Program-made: the position numbers and the translations under genes
Assembly (NCBI RefSeq): GCF_016629665.1
Contig: NZ_JAEPRQ010000008.1
Span: 1-64,000, forward strand
Source: Paracoccus caeni
Lineage (GTDB): Bacteria; Pseudomonadota; Alphaproteobacteria; Rhodobacterales; Rhodobacteraceae
Reading direction: 5' to 3'
DNA: 64,000 nucleotides
The notes under the pieces: generated by a model
Database searches by the model: none
The model's input: the letters and a program-made list of their open reading frames with translations, nothing else
Told to the model about the DNA's origin: nothing
Part shown: in pieces, positions 52,126-61,500 of the stretch
Numbering within the stretch: position 1 is the stretch's first letter
Layout: the number at the start of each line of letters is the position of its first letter

Positions 52126-52782
52126 ATGTCCAATCCATTGCTCCAGTTGCTCATCCTTGCAGGGATCGCGATCTTCCTGATCCTGCGGCTGCGCAATGTT
52201 CTGGGCACGCGTGGCGGATTCGAGCCGACCAAGGTGGAAACGCAGGAAAACCCGCGCGACCGCTTCGAGGTGATCGAGGGCACGGCGAACGAAGTTGACC
52301 ACGACATTCTGGACCACGCGGAAGCAGGCAGCCCTACCGCAGAAGCCCTTGCAGCGATGAAGCAGGCCGAGCCTTCTTTTGCGGTTGGCGAATTTCTGGG
52401 CGGGGCGAAATCGGCTTATGAGATGATCCTGATGGCCTTCGAAAAGGGCGATCTGTCCGAGGTCCGGCCTTTCCTTGATGAGCCTGTCGCAGAGGCGTTC
52501 CAGTCGGTCATCGATGCCCGCGCCGAAAGGGGGCAGACGGTCGAGGCGCAGTATCTGGGCACGCGCGAAACCGCGCTTGCTTCGGCTGAATTCGATCACT
52601 CGACCGGCATGGCCGAGCTTTCGGTCCGCTTCGTCGGCGAACTGATCGCCGCAACGCGCGATGCTGACGGCAAAGTGATCGAGGGCGATCCCAAGGCGGC
52701 TCGCAAGCAACGCGACATATGGACCTTTGCCCGCCACATGGGTGAGAACGATCCCAACTGGCAGCTTGTCGCGACAAGCTGA
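52126..52782 (+). CDS. Tim44/TimA family adaptor protein
   Basis: A 218-residue protein with one N-terminal membrane helix (PLLQLLILAGIAIFLILRL) and a C-terminal Tim44-like domain: AKSAYEMILMAFEKGDLSEVRPFLDEPVAEAFQSVIDAR, then ATRDADGKVIEGDPKAARKQRDIWTFARHMGENDPNWQLVAT. In alphaproteobacteria TimA proteins are relatives of the mitochondrial import factor Tim44. The start ATG 52126 has GAGGT upstream. It is directly followed by the Smr-domain gene. Divergent from fxsA. Confidence 0.9.
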   Translation: MSNPLLQLLILAGIAIFLILRLRNVLGTRGGFEPTKVETQENPRDRFEVIEGTANEVDHDILDHAEAGSPTAEALAAMKQAEPSFAVGEFLGGAKSAYEMILMAFEKGDLSEVRPFLDEPVAEAFQSVIDARAERGQTVEAQYLGTRETALASAEFDHSTGMAELSVRFVGELIAATRDADGKVIEGDPKAARKQRDIWTFARHMGENDPNWQLVATS

Positions 52783-52783
52783 G

Positions 52784-53383
52784 ATGGCACGCCGTCGCCG
52801 CGGCCTGACGCCGGAAGAGCGGGACCTGTGGTCCCGCGTTGCACGCAGCGCGACACCCCTGCATCCTGAAAAGCCGAAAGGGAGCGAGCCGGTCGAGATT
52901 TCGTCCTCGCCCTTGCCGAAACCGCCTGCCGTCAGAACCTCGGTCCCGCATTTCGACATTGGACAATCCACGGCCCTGCCGATCCCCGATTATGGGCGGC
53001 CCAGCCCAAGCCCCGCACAACGCCTTGCCGCACAGCCGTTGCGGATGGACCAGAAGGTTCACCGCCGGATGTCGCAAGGCAAGCTGAAGCCCGAGGCGCG
53101 GCTGGATCTGCACGGCATGACCCTTGCCGCCGCGCAGCCGGAACTGATCCGCTTTATCCTGTCCTGCCATGCCAGCGGTCGCCGTCTGGTTCTGGTGATT
53201 ACCGGCAAGGGCAGGGGTGATCACGGCCCGCTGCCGACCCGTCCGGGCGCGCTGCGTCATCAGGTGCCGTTCTGGCTGCAATCCGCACCGCTGTCGCAGG
53301 TCGTGCAACAGATCAGCGCCGCGCATTTCCGGCATGGAGGCGAGGGCGCCTATTACGTCTATCTGCGCCGGTTGCAGGATTAG
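52784..53383 (+). CDS. Smr-domain protein
   Basis: A 199-residue protein starting MARRRRGLTPEERDLWSRVARS, with a Pro-rich linker and a C-terminal Smr (MutS2-related) domain: LDLHGMTLAAAQPELIRFIL, LVLVITGKGRGDHGPLPTRPGALRHQVPFWL and GGEGAYYVYLRRL. The LDLHG and GKG motifs are the conserved nuclease-like signatures of the family. It starts one base after the Tim44-like stop, so the two are coupled. In many relatives an mltA gene lies between these two; it is absent here. Confidence 0.88.
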   Translation: MARRRRGLTPEERDLWSRVARSATPLHPEKPKGSEPVEISSSPLPKPPAVRTSVPHFDIGQSTALPIPDYGRPSPSPAQRLAAQPLRMDQKVHRRMSQGKLKPEARLDLHGMTLAAAQPELIRFILSCHASGRRLVLVITGKGRGDHGPLPTRPGALRHQVPFWLQSAPLSQVVQQISAAHFRHGGEGAYYVYLRRLQD

Positions 53384-53449
53384 CGCGGGGTTGTCCCGCC
53401 CCCTGATCATCTGAATGATGCCCGCGAAGCGCAAGATAGGGCGGGGCTG

Positions 53450-54028
53450 ATGGCAATCTCTACGGAACGGACGCAGATCCGGCTCCTTGAGCCTGCGGAC
53501 GCTGACGGGCTGCGCGACTATTACTTGCGCAACGCATCGCATCTGGCGCCATGGGAGCCGATACGTCCCGCAGATTATCACGATCTGCCGCAGTGGCAGG
53601 ATCGCGCGGCAACCTACGCCAAAGAAGCGACCGAGGACCGATCCTATCGTTTCGTGGTAACTGAGAGGGGCTCAACCCCGATCATCGCCATCGCCAATTT
53701 CACCAATATTGTCCGTGGGTCGTTCCACGCCTGCCATCTCGGCTATTCGATCGACAGCGCGCATCAGGGCAACAATCTGATGTTCGAAATTCTCGACGCC
53801 CTCATCCCGCACGTCTTCACGACTTATGAACTGCACCGGATCATGGCCAATTTCATCCCTGAGAACCTTCGCAGCGGCAGGCTGCTGGAACGACTCGGCT
53901 TCGAGACCGAGGGTTATGCGCGTCAATATTTGCTGATTGCGGGGGCGTGGCGCGATCACGTCCTGACCGCGCGGATCAATGATGCCCTGTTACCGGCGCA
54001 TGTCGGCGGAACGGGGCTTCCAAAATAG
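53450..54028 (+). CDS. GNAT acetyltransferase, RimJ-like
   Basis: A 192-residue GNAT-family N-acetyltransferase. The pattern TERTQIRLLEPADADGLRDYYLRNASHLAPWEP, the acetyl-CoA loop HLGYSIDSAHQGNNLM and the C-terminal NLRSGRLLERLGFETEGYARQYLLIAGAWRDHVL are those of RimJ/RimL ribosomal-protein N-acetyltransferases. RimJ modifies ribosomal protein S5 in E. coli; the target here is inferred only. Followed by a terminator hairpin. Confidence 0.87.
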   Translation: MAISTERTQIRLLEPADADGLRDYYLRNASHLAPWEPIRPADYHDLPQWQDRAATYAKEATEDRSYRFVVTERGSTPIIAIANFTNIVRGSFHACHLGYSIDSAHQGNNLMFEILDALIPHVFTTYELHRIMANFIPENLRSGRLLERLGFETEGYARQYLLIAGAWRDHVLTARINDALLPAHVGGTGLPK

Positions 54029-54030
54029 AA

Positions 54031-54055
54031 CGGCCCGCCGGATCGGGCGGGCCGC
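54031..54055. terminator. Hairpin between convergent rimJ-like and PLDc_N genes
   Basis: GGCCCGCC and GGGCGGGCC pair around a 5-base loop just after the acetyltransferase stop. No T-run is present. Confidence 0.55.
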
Positions 54056-54070
54056 TGATGTCACTGCGGA

Positions 54071-54250
54071 TCAGGCCGAATAATTCGCCTTTGGTCCCGC
54101 GAAATACCACAGGATCAGGCCGAACACCGGCAGGATGGCGATGATCGCGATCCACAGCAGTTTGGTGCCATTGCTCTCATTCGTGTTGATGACCGAGGCG
54201 ATGGCCCAGACATCCAGCACGAAGATGATAATTCCGAAGATATAGCCCAT
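54071..54250 (-). CDS. Small membrane protein with PLD-nuclease N-terminal-type domain
   Basis: A 59-residue protein with two hydrophobic helices (MGYIFGIIIFVLDVWAIASV and LLWIAIIAILPVFGLILWYFAG) joined by a short polar loop, ending in GPKANYSA. The SNGTKLLWIAIIAILPVFGLILWYFAGP pattern matches the PLDc_N domain, found in cardiolipin synthases and as small stand-alone proteins. AAGGGA precedes the ATG. Function unknown. It sits just downstream of hslU on the same strand. Confidence 0.82.
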   Translation of the reverse strand: MGYIFGIIIFVLDVWAIASVINTNESNGTKLLWIAIIAILPVFGLILWYFAGPKANYSA

Positions 54251-54308
54251 GGCCGGTCCCTTTTGATGCGTCACCCAGCAAACACGAAACCGGCCATTGC
54301 GGTTCCGC

Positions 54309-55616
54309 CTAGAGCACGTAGCGCGACAGATCGGTAGAGCGCGACAGATCGCCCAGATGCTTTTCAACGAAAGCGGCATCGACGCTGACCTTCTCGCCCG
54401 GCTTGTCCGAGGCGGTGAAGGACAGATCCTCGAACACCCGCTCGATCACCGTATAAAGCCGCCGCGCGCCGATATTCTCGACCGCCGAATTGACCTCGGC
54501 GGCGATCTTGGCCAGCGCCGCGATCCCGTCCTCGGTAAAGCTGACCTCGACCTCTTCGGTCGCCATCAGCGCGGTATATTGGCGGGTCAGCGCGTTGTCA
54601 GTCTCGGTCAGGATGCGCACGAAATCCTCTTCCGTCAGCGCCCGCAATTCGACCCGGATCGGCAGGCGGCCTTGCAATTCCGGCAGCAGATCGCTGGGCT
54701 TGGCGACATGAAACGCGCCCGAGGCGATGAACAGGATATGGTCGGTCTTCACCGGCCCGTATTTGGTGCTGACCGTGGTGCCCTCGATCAGCGGCAACAG
54801 ATCGCGCTGCACGCCTTCACGGCTGACATCGCCGCCACGGGCATCGCTGCGGGCACTGACCTTGTCGATCTCATCGATAAAGACGATACCATTCTGCTGC
54901 ACGGCCTCAAGCGCGGCAGCCTTCACCGCATCATCATCCAGCAGCTTGTCAGCCTCTTCCGCGATCAGCAGCTCATAGCTTTCGGCCACGGTCACCTTGC
55001 GCCGCACCCGTCGCCCGCCAAAGGCCTTCATCAACCCCGACAGATCCATCATCCCGCCAAGGCTGGCCCCCGGCTGGCCCGGCATCTCCATCGCGCCTAG
55101 GGGGTTCGACGTGTCCTGAACCTCCAGCTCGATCACGGTATCGTCCAGCTCGCCCCGCTTCAGCTTGTCGCGGAACATCTGCCGGGTGCCCTCACGGGCG
55201 GCATCCCCGGCCAAAGCATCCACCACCCGCTCTTCCGCGGATTTATGCGCCCGCGCCTTCACCTCTTCGCGCATCCTCTCGCGGGTATCGACGATGGCGG
55301 CGTCGGTTAGATCGCGGATGATCTGCTCGACATCGCGGCCGACATAGCCGACCTCGGTGAACTTCGTCGCCTCGACCTTGATGAAGGGCGCATTGGCCAG
55401 CTTTGCCAGCCGCCTGCTGATCTCGGTCTTGCCGACGCCGGTGGGGCCGATCATCAGAATATTCTTCGGATAAACCTCGTCACGCAGATCGTCGCCAAGC
55501 TGCTTGCGCCGCCAGCGGTTGCGCAGCGCCACGGCAACGGCCCGCTTCGCCTCTTTCTGCCCGATGATGAAACGGTCCAGTTCGGACACGATCTCGCGCG
55601 GAGTCAGGTCGCTCAT
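54309..55616 (-). CDS. hslU: ATP-dependent protease ATPase subunit HslU
   Basis: HslU is the AAA+ unfoldase of the HslUV protease. The 435-residue protein has [20 protein letters not shown] (Walker A), the [18 protein letters not shown] region, an intermediate I domain, [16 protein letters not shown] (Walker B) and the C-terminal ending [11 protein letters not shown], whose hydrophobic tail activates HslV. Start ATG 55616 ([10 protein letters not shown]) has GGAAGA upstream. It lies downstream of hslV after an 81-bp gap. Confidence 0.96.
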   Translation of the reverse strand: MSDLTPREIVSELDRFIIGQKEAKRAVAVALRNRWRRKQLGDDLRDEVYPKNILMIGPTGVGKTEISRRLAKLANAPFIKVEATKFTEVGYVGRDVEQIIRDLTDAAIVDTRERMREEVKARAHKSAEERVVDALAGDAAREGTRQMFRDKLKRGELDDTVIELEVQDTSNPLGAMEMPGQPGASLGGMMDLSGLMKAFGGRRVRRKVTVAESYELLIAEEADKLLDDDAVKAAALEAVQQNGIVFIDEIDKVSARSDARGGDVSREGVQRDLLPLIEGTTVSTKYGPVKTDHILFIASGAFHVAKPSDLLPELQGRLPIRVELRALTEEDFVRILTETDNALTRQYTALMATEEVEVSFTEDGIAALAKIAAEVNSAVENIGARRLYTVIERVFEDLSFTASDKPGEKVSVDAAFVEKHLGDLSRSTDLSRYVL

Positions 55617-55697
55617 ATTCTTCCAGCCCTCAAGCTTGCCTTGGTCGTCAAACATCCCGGGGGTGAGGCCCGCATGGGCCGAGGGGGCAGCGCCCCC

Positions 55698-56255
55698 TTA
55701 CCCTTCCAGCGTTTCGACCGTCAGATTTCCATTCGTATAGACGCAGATATCCGCCGCGATCGCCATCGCCTTGCGGGCCACGGCCTCGGCATCCATGTCG
55801 CTATCCAAAAGCCCGCGTGCGGCGGCAAGCGCGAAATTCCCGCCTGACCCGATCGCCGCCACGTCATGTTCGGGTTCCAGCACATCACCCGCGCCGGTCA
55901 CCACGTAAAGCTCGCGCCCGTCGGTGACGATCAGCATCGCTTCCAGATTGCGCAAATATTTGTCGGTGCGCCAGTCCTTCGCCAGATCGACACAGGCGCG
56001 CTGCAACTGACCCGGAGCCTGCTCCAGCTTCTTTTCCAGCCGCTCCAGCAGGGTAAAGGCATCGGCGGTCGAGCCTGCAAAGCCCACCACCACATCGCGC
56101 CCGCCCGGCTTCAGGCGGCGCACCTTGCGGGCCGTGCCCTTCATCACCGTCGGGCCGACGCTGACCTGACCGTCACCCGCCACGACAACCTTGCCGCCGC
56201 GCCGGACTGCCAGGATGGTCGTGCCATGCCAGCCGGGAAACTTGTCTTCCGCCAT
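55698..56255 (-). CDS. hslV: ATP-dependent protease peptidase subunit HslV
   Basis: HslV is the proteasome-like threonine peptidase of HslUV. The 185-residue protein begins [19 protein letters not shown]; Thr12, after an alphaproteobacterial-style prosequence, should become the catalytic N-terminus. [27 protein letters not shown] and [20 protein letters not shown] are further family blocks. Start ATG 56255 has GAGGG upstream; the longer frame upstream overlaps the divergent gene and is not supported. Confidence 0.96.
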   Translation of the reverse strand: MAEDKFPGWHGTTILAVRRGGKVVVAGDGQVSVGPTVMKGTARKVRRLKPGGRDVVVGFAGSTADAFTLLERLEKKLEQAPGQLQRACVDLAKDWRTDKYLRNLEAMLIVTDGRELYVVTGAGDVLEPEHDVAAIGSGGNFALAAARGLLDSDMDAEAVARKAMAIAADICVYTNGNLTVETLEG

Positions 56256-56356
56256 AAGGCCCTCGTCAATGAACGTCAGCTTGCGTTCAGATATGGTTGC
56301 AATGCGGACTTCGCAACCCGTTGATCCGCAGACCAACCCACCCTAGCCTGCGCGGC

Positions 56357-57253
56357 ATGAGCCATGCCCGCGAACTGCGCATCTACCTGACCGCATCGGT
56401 GCTGCAAACCGCGCGGGCCGGAAAGCTGCGCTTTCTCAATCGCTTGCGGGATCTGCTAGAGGCGCAGGGCTGGCAGACCGAGATCCTGCCCTCAACCCCC
56501 GAGGCCCGCAGCCGCGCCCCGAACCTGCCCGGCTACGCGCTTTATCATCGCGAAAAGCCCACCCATCCGGCGGCGATGACCTTTCGCCTTGCCTATCACT
56601 ACCCGTTCTGGCGCCTTGAGACTCAGGCGGAACGCTGGCGCTGGCCGGTGGCCGAGGCGGCGTTTACGCTAGGAGATCCCGCCGCCGCACAGGATTTCGC
56701 GTCGAAACTGCGCAGCCGGGTGCTGCCCGGACCGGCGCCGCAAAACGGCTCTTATGCGCTGGTGCCGCTTCAGGGGCGTTTGCTGCAATGCCGGTCCTTC
56801 CAGACCATGAGCCCGATCGAGATGGTCGAAACCGTCGCCCGCACCGGCCGTCCGACCATCGCCACCCTGCATCCCAACGAACGCTACGGCGATGCGGCGC
56901 GCAAGTCGCTGGCGATGTTGGCCGCCCGCTATCCGAACCTGATCATCGGCAAGGATACCGCGAAACTTCTGCGCAACTGCGCCTTCGTGGCGACTCAGAA
57001 CAGCGCCGTGGCCTTTGACGGCTATCTCTTGCAGAAGCCGGCGATCCTGTTCGCGCAGTCCGATTTCCACCATATCGCGCTGAATGTCGCCCAAGTCGGG
57101 GCCGATCAGGCGCTGGCCCTTGCGCAGGATCACCGCCCGGATTTCGATGGCTATCTGGACTGGTTCCTGCGCGGCACCAGCATCGACATGATGGCCGGTG
57201 ACGCAAATGATCGCCTGCTTCGGGCGATGCGGGCCGGGGGATGGCCGGTCTGA
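56357..57253 (+). CDS. Unassigned protein, weakly similar in pattern to capsule synthesis proteins
   Basis: A 298-residue soluble protein starting MSHARELRIYLTASVLQTAR. It contains YALVPLQGRLLQCRSFQTMSPIEMVETVART, TIATLHPNERYGDAARKSL, LLRNCAFVATQNSAVAFDGYLLQKPAILF and DFHHIALNV. The H-P-N-E, N-S-A-V-A-F-D and K-P-A-I-L-F segments recall the capsule-polysaccharide (KpsC/KpsS-like) glycosyltransferase fold, but I cannot assign it with confidence. It is divergent from hslV and followed 14 bp later by the cupin gene. Confidence 0.6.
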   Translation: MSHARELRIYLTASVLQTARAGKLRFLNRLRDLLEAQGWQTEILPSTPEARSRAPNLPGYALYHREKPTHPAAMTFRLAYHYPFWRLETQAERWRWPVAEAAFTLGDPAAAQDFASKLRSRVLPGPAPQNGSYALVPLQGRLLQCRSFQTMSPIEMVETVARTGRPTIATLHPNERYGDAARKSLAMLAARYPNLIIGKDTAKLLRNCAFVATQNSAVAFDGYLLQKPAILFAQSDFHHIALNVAQVGADQALALAQDHRPDFDGYLDWFLRGTSIDMMAGDANDRLLRAMRAGGWPV

Positions 57254-57267
57254 CAGGGAGGAAAAAC

Positions 57268-57663
57268 ATGAACGACGACGAAAATACCGCCCGCGCGAAC
57301 AGGGTGACCCGCGAAGACTGGACCTCGGGGCGCGACCCTTGGCACGGCCATGTCGAGGGTCTGACCTTGGGCACCGATGCGACGGTGCTGTTTTATGCCA
57401 ACGAGACGCCGGGGCAGGGGCCGAAATGGCACGTCCATCCCTATGACGAGATCTTCATCATCCGCAAAGGCCGCGCGCTTTACACCATCGGCGACCGCAA
57501 GATCGAGGCGAATGAAGGCGATGTCCTGCTTGGCCCGCGCGACGTGCCGCATAAATTCCACAATCTGGGACCGGGGCGGCTGGAGACCGTGGACATCCAC
57601 CTGAACCCGACATGGGTGCAGACCAATCTGGATGATCCTGAATTGCAGGAGAGGCTAGAGTGA
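57268..57663 (+). CDS. Cupin-domain protein
   Basis: A 131-residue single-domain cupin. Motif 1 is GPKWHVHPYDEIFIIRKGRALYTIGD (metal ligands His, His and Glu) and motif 2 is EGDVLLGPRDVPHKFHNLGPGRLE (third His). Such proteins bind a metal and small ligands, or act as isomerases or sensors; the specific role is unknown. GGGAGG precedes the ATG. Cotranscription with the upstream unassigned gene is likely. Confidence 0.85.
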   Translation: MNDDENTARANRVTREDWTSGRDPWHGHVEGLTLGTDATVLFYANETPGQGPKWHVHPYDEIFIIRKGRALYTIGDRKIEANEGDVLLGPRDVPHKFHNLGPGRLETVDIHLNPTWVQTNLDDPELQERLE

Positions 57664-57675
57664 AACTCTAACTTG

Positions 57676-57708
57676 ATCGGGCGACAAACCATTTGGTTGC
57701 CGCCCGAT
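57676..57708. terminator. Hairpin after the cupin gene
   Basis: ATCGGGCG and CGCCCGAT form a perfect 8-bp outer stem around an inner partial stem (CAAACC/GGTTG). It lies between the cupin stop and the convergent small ORF, with no T-run. Confidence 0.55.
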
Positions 57709-57720
57709 TAGCTACTTGCA

Positions 57721-57900
57721 CTAGGCGTACTGAATGAGAACCCAGTCGACCGCTCGATAGTTGTGTGGCGGCATAACATTACCCTTGGCTATTGGAGCGG
57801 TTGTCGATGGGTAATCGTCTGAGCGCCAAATCCCACTCTCAGGGCATTTTCCGCCAGTCCGAACGCGAGTACCTATAGGAAGTTTGTTCCGCAAATACAT
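57721..57900 (-). CDS. Small unrecognised protein with CPESGIW motif
   Basis: A 59-residue ORF on the minus strand starting MYLRNKLPIGTRVRTGGKCP and ending ...VDWVLIQYA. An AAGGA ribosome site lies 9 bases before the ATG. The order T-G-G-K-C-P-E-S-G-I-W, then K-G-N-V-M-P-P, then W-V-L-I-Q-Y looks like a small all-beta domain and is not what random antisense sequence gives. I do not recognise a named family. Local GC is lower than the flanks, it is convergent with the cupin gene, and it lies beside an unexplained inverted repeat, so it may be an acquired gene. Confidence 0.6.
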   Translation of the reverse strand: MYLRNKLPIGTRVRTGGKCPESGIWRSDDYPSTTAPIAKGNVMPPHNYRAVDWVLIQYA

Positions 57901-57944
57901 GCTCAGGTCCTTTTGTTGTGTTGTTAGGACGGAGCAAGTTGGCT

Positions 57945-58149
57945 GCTAGGCTCGAATCGCTCCGCCCCACCCATGCGGGTACTCTCAAGTTCAATTTCGG
58001 AGCGCTCAGAGTCAAGGTTTATTGTTGTAATTGATACTCAACACATCATCTTGACATACACTATAAGCGATGAAGAGTTCTCAAATAAGAAAACCCGGGG
58101 ACAAGCCCCGGGTTTTTTCCTCAAATCGTCAGAGCGATTCGAGCCTAGC
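57945..58149. repeat. 18-bp perfect inverted repeat bounding a 205-bp segment
   Basis: GCTAGGCTCGAATCGCTC at 57945-57962 and its exact reverse complement GAGCGATTCGAGCCTAGC at 58132-58149, separated by 169 bp. The match stops sharply on both sides of each arm. No obvious target-site duplication flanks it. Confidence 0.8.
58091..58120. terminator. Bidirectional Rho-independent terminator downstream of trxA
   Basis: AAACCCGGGG and CCCCGGGTTT form a perfect 10-bp stem with a 5-base loop, followed by TTTTTT on the plus strand and by a U-tract on the minus strand. It lies about 76 bp past the trxA stop. Confidence 0.9.
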
Positions 58150-58196
58150 CATTTAGTTATGATTCAGTCGGATTCGACGGTCAACACCCAATCCTA

Positions 58197-58517
58197 TTAA
58201 ATCGATTCGTCGATCCAGCTTTTCAGCGCGGCCTTCGGTGCAGCGCCCATGCGGTTCGAGATGACTTCGCCGTCCTTGAACATGAACAAAGCCGGGATGC
58301 CGCGCACGCCAAGGGCTGCGGCCTGTTCGGGATTTTCGTCCACGTTGATCTTCACGACCTTGATCTTGCCCGCATATTCATCGGACAATTCTTCCAGAGC
58401 CGGGCCGATCTGCTTACAGGGGCCGCACCATTCGGCCCAGAAATCCACCACGACCGGGGTATCGGCCTGACGCACTTCGGCGTCGAATTCGCTGTCGTTC
58501 ACGGGCACTGTGGCCAT
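58197..58517 (-). CDS. trxA: Thioredoxin
   Basis: A 106-residue cytoplasmic thioredoxin with the redox motif [18 protein letters not shown] near residue 30, the cis-Pro in [14 protein letters not shown] and the usual C-terminal helix. It reduces protein disulfides with electrons from thioredoxin reductase. AAGGAG precedes the ATG. It lies 60 bp downstream of addA on the same strand, a linkage common in alphaproteobacteria. Confidence 0.97.
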   Translation of the reverse strand: MATVPVNDSEFDAEVRQADTPVVVDFWAEWCGPCKQIGPALEELSDEYAGKIKVVKINVDENPEQAAALGVRGIPALFMFKDGEVISNRMGAAPKAALKSWIDESI

Positions 58518-58577
58518 CTTGAAACTCCTTCATGCAAGGCGGGGGCCGGAGATCCGGCAGGGAGGCTTGATCAACAG

Positions 58578-61500
58578 CTATGAACGCGGCGCGCGATGGT
58601 CAAGGGCAGCCATCGCCTGATCAAGCACCGGATCGGGCAGCATCATCAGGCTGCGGGTGGCGGTCCACAGCACCGCAGCCTCGACCCGGCGATCCGGCCA
58701 GATCAGTCGCAGCGCATCGCGATAGGCCGCCATCTGCCGCAGGATCCCCTCTGGCGTGGCTTCCGGCGCGGCGGGGACTTCGCTGTTCGACTTGTAATCG
58801 ACGGCAAGGATACACTCGTCCGTGACGATCAGCCGGTCGATGGTGCCGTGCAGGATGCCGATGCCGGGCAGGGGGGCGCTGAGATCCACCTCGCGCAGCA
58901 ACTCAGCATCCGGCCCCGGCGACATTATTTCCGTCAGATCGGGCGCATCGATCACCGCCGTCACCTCGGCCAGCAGCGCCGTCAGCTCTGCCTCATCCGG
59001 CAAGCCGCCCTCATCCCCCGACAAGGCCGAGGTCGCCACATCGCGCCAAGCCTCGCGCGCCTGCCCCGGCAGATGCTCCAGCAGCAGATGCAGCCGGGTG
59101 CCGCGCAACATCGCGGCGGCGCGGTCGGCATCCTCGACCGGGCCGCCCAGAACCTTCGCCCCGCCCAAAGAGGTCGCAGCCACCGGCCCGACATAATCCG
59201 GCTGCGGCGGTGGCGCGCGCAACGCCCAATCCGGCACCGCAACCTGCGCCTTTGCGACGGCGGCAGCAGCCACCGGCCCCGCAGGCCAGTTGCCAAAGGC
59301 CAGCCGCAGCCCGGTGCCGATGCCGTCGATCTCGATCTCGGACCGCTCCAGCGCCACCCGCCCGGCACCCTCTGCGATCATCGCATGCCAGCTTTCCATC
59401 CCGCTGCCGGTTTCCCCCGCAGCGGCCACGATTAGCCAGCTTTCCGCTCGCGTCATCGCGACATAAAGCAACCTGCGCCGCTCTTCCTCTTGCCGCTGGT
59501 CATGCTCGGCGACGGCGTCGGTGACCGGATCGGGCCGCTCTTCGGCGGAACCCTTCCAGACCGGCAGATCGTCCAGCCGCACTGTCCGGGCGCGGTTGTC
59601 GGCTTTACGTTTCTGGGTTTCGGGCAGGATCACCACCGGGCTTTCCAACCCTTTCGAGCCATGCACCGTCATCACCCGGATCAACCCGCCCGATCCGCCC
59701 GGCAATTGCCGCTTCACCTGCACGTCGTCGCTGGCCAGCCAGACCAGAAACCCGGTCAGCGAAGGCGTCTCGACCGATTCATAGGCCAGCGCCTGCGACA
59801 GCAATTCCTCGATCCCGTCCTCGGCCTCGGGGCCAAGCCGGGCCAGCAGGGCGGCGCGACCGCCGTGACGGATCAGCAGGCGCGAGATCAGATCATAGGG
59901 GCGAAGGTAATCCGCCTGAGAGAACAGGTCGCGGAAAATGGCCTTTGCGCGATCGTGCTGCGATTCTTCCAGTCTGGCACGCAGGAAAAGGTTCTTCGGG
60001 CGTCCGACGGCCAGCCGATACAGATCGTCTTCGGTCAGCCCGAACAGGGGCGACCGCAGGGCAGCAGCCAGCGAAAGGTTGTCCTCGGGCGTTGCCACGA
60101 CGCTCAACAGCGCGGTGATGTCACGCACCGCCAGTTCGGCGGCAAGCTTTAGCCGGTCGGCGCCTGCGACGGGAAGGTTTGCCGCCTTCAGCTCTCGGAT
60201 CAGATCGTCGAACAGCCCTCTGCGGCGCTGCACGAGGATCTGAATATCGCCCGGCCCGATGGCACGCGGCAGCCCGCTTTTCGCATCAAGGATCGGCGTG
60301 CCCAGCATAGCGCGGATCTGGCGGGCGATGGCGCGGGCCAGTTCGGTATCGGCGGCGTTTTCAGCCGGGGCATCGACGGGTTGGGTCCAGTCGGCGCGTT
60401 CGGGCTTTTCCGGCTCGGGCAAGGCGGGCCAGAGATCGACGCGGCCCGGCAGGGCGTCGCGAAAGGCGATATGCCGGGGCGGATCGCCAAGGCCCTGCGC
60501 GGCGGGACCGTCGAAAACCGCATCGACCAGCGACAGGATCGCGGGCGACGAGCGGAAGGAATGCGCCAGCCCGCGTTGCTGCATCGGCTGTTGCACGGCG
60601 GCGAAATCATGGTCGAAACGGTCGCGCATTTCCTCGAACACGGCGATGTCGGCGCCCTGAAAGGAATAGATCGACTGCTTCGGATCGCCGACGACGAACA
60701 GCGTCCGGGTGCGGTCATGTGCCCCGGCGCCGCTGGTGAATTCGTCGGTCAGGCGGCGGATCACCCGCCATTGGTCCGGACTGGTATCCTGCGCCTCGTC
60801 CACAAGAATATGGTCGATCCCGCCATCCAGCCGCCACAAAACCCACTGCGCCATACTGGAATTATCCAGCAGATCGGCGGTCCGCAGGATCAGGTCATCG
60901 AAATCCAGCCAGCCATGCGCGGCCTTGCGCTGGTTCACCCGCCCGGTGAAGGCATGACCAAAGCGGTGCAGGGCCAGCGTCTTTTGCGCCAGCCCAAGCG
61001 CCATGGCCGAGGGGCGGGCCTCCTGCACCCGCAACATCAGGTCTTCGAGATCTGGCATGAACGCCTTAGCCGCGCCACGCTGCAAACCGACGGCGGGCAC
61101 CGTGCCAATCTTGGCACTGAACGGCTCTTTCGTCTTCGCGCCCGTCAGCAAAGCATCGCACAGCACCTCAAGCTCTGCCATGCCCGGATCGCGCCAGCGT
61201 GGGCCGGTCAGTTTCGCGGCCAGCTTCTGATCGTTCGTGCCGCTGCCATGCAAAAGCGGGATCAGCACGTCGAACAGATCCCCTTCGCTTCCGTCGAACA
61301 CCTGCGCCAGCAGCGCATCCCCGGTCAGACCCACAGGCAGGCCCATCGCCGCCCAGATCGTCGCTGGATCGGGCGGGTCGCGGAAATCCGTTTGGGACAG
61401 CCCGGCAAGGAAGCTGTCCAGATTGTCGCCGGATTGCAACGCGGTCAGGTCGCGGATGGCGGGATCGCCCTCCTCGGCCATCTCTTCGACGATTTCGGCG

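Larger units (their letters stand above)
57901..58196. other. Low-GC intergenic segment with inverted repeat and terminator
   Basis: About 296 bp upstream of the small ORF and downstream of trxA. It carries an 18-bp perfect inverted repeat (57945-57962 and 58132-58149) and a strong terminator between the arms (58091-58120). A 75-codon open frame on the plus strand (57973-58200) crosses the terminator and looks non-coding. Confidence 0.6.

Noticed and set aside
57945..57975. tRNA- or tmRNA-like 3' end (GGCTCGAATCGC ... CCGCCCCACC)
   Set aside because: The T-arm stem does not pair and no tag-peptide coding sequence is nearby; the resemblance is limited to the TCGAAT core of the inverted repeat.
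57973..58200. A 75-codon open frame on the plus strand
   Set aside because: It crosses a strong terminator and the inverted-repeat arm, lacks a ribosome site and has no recognisable content.
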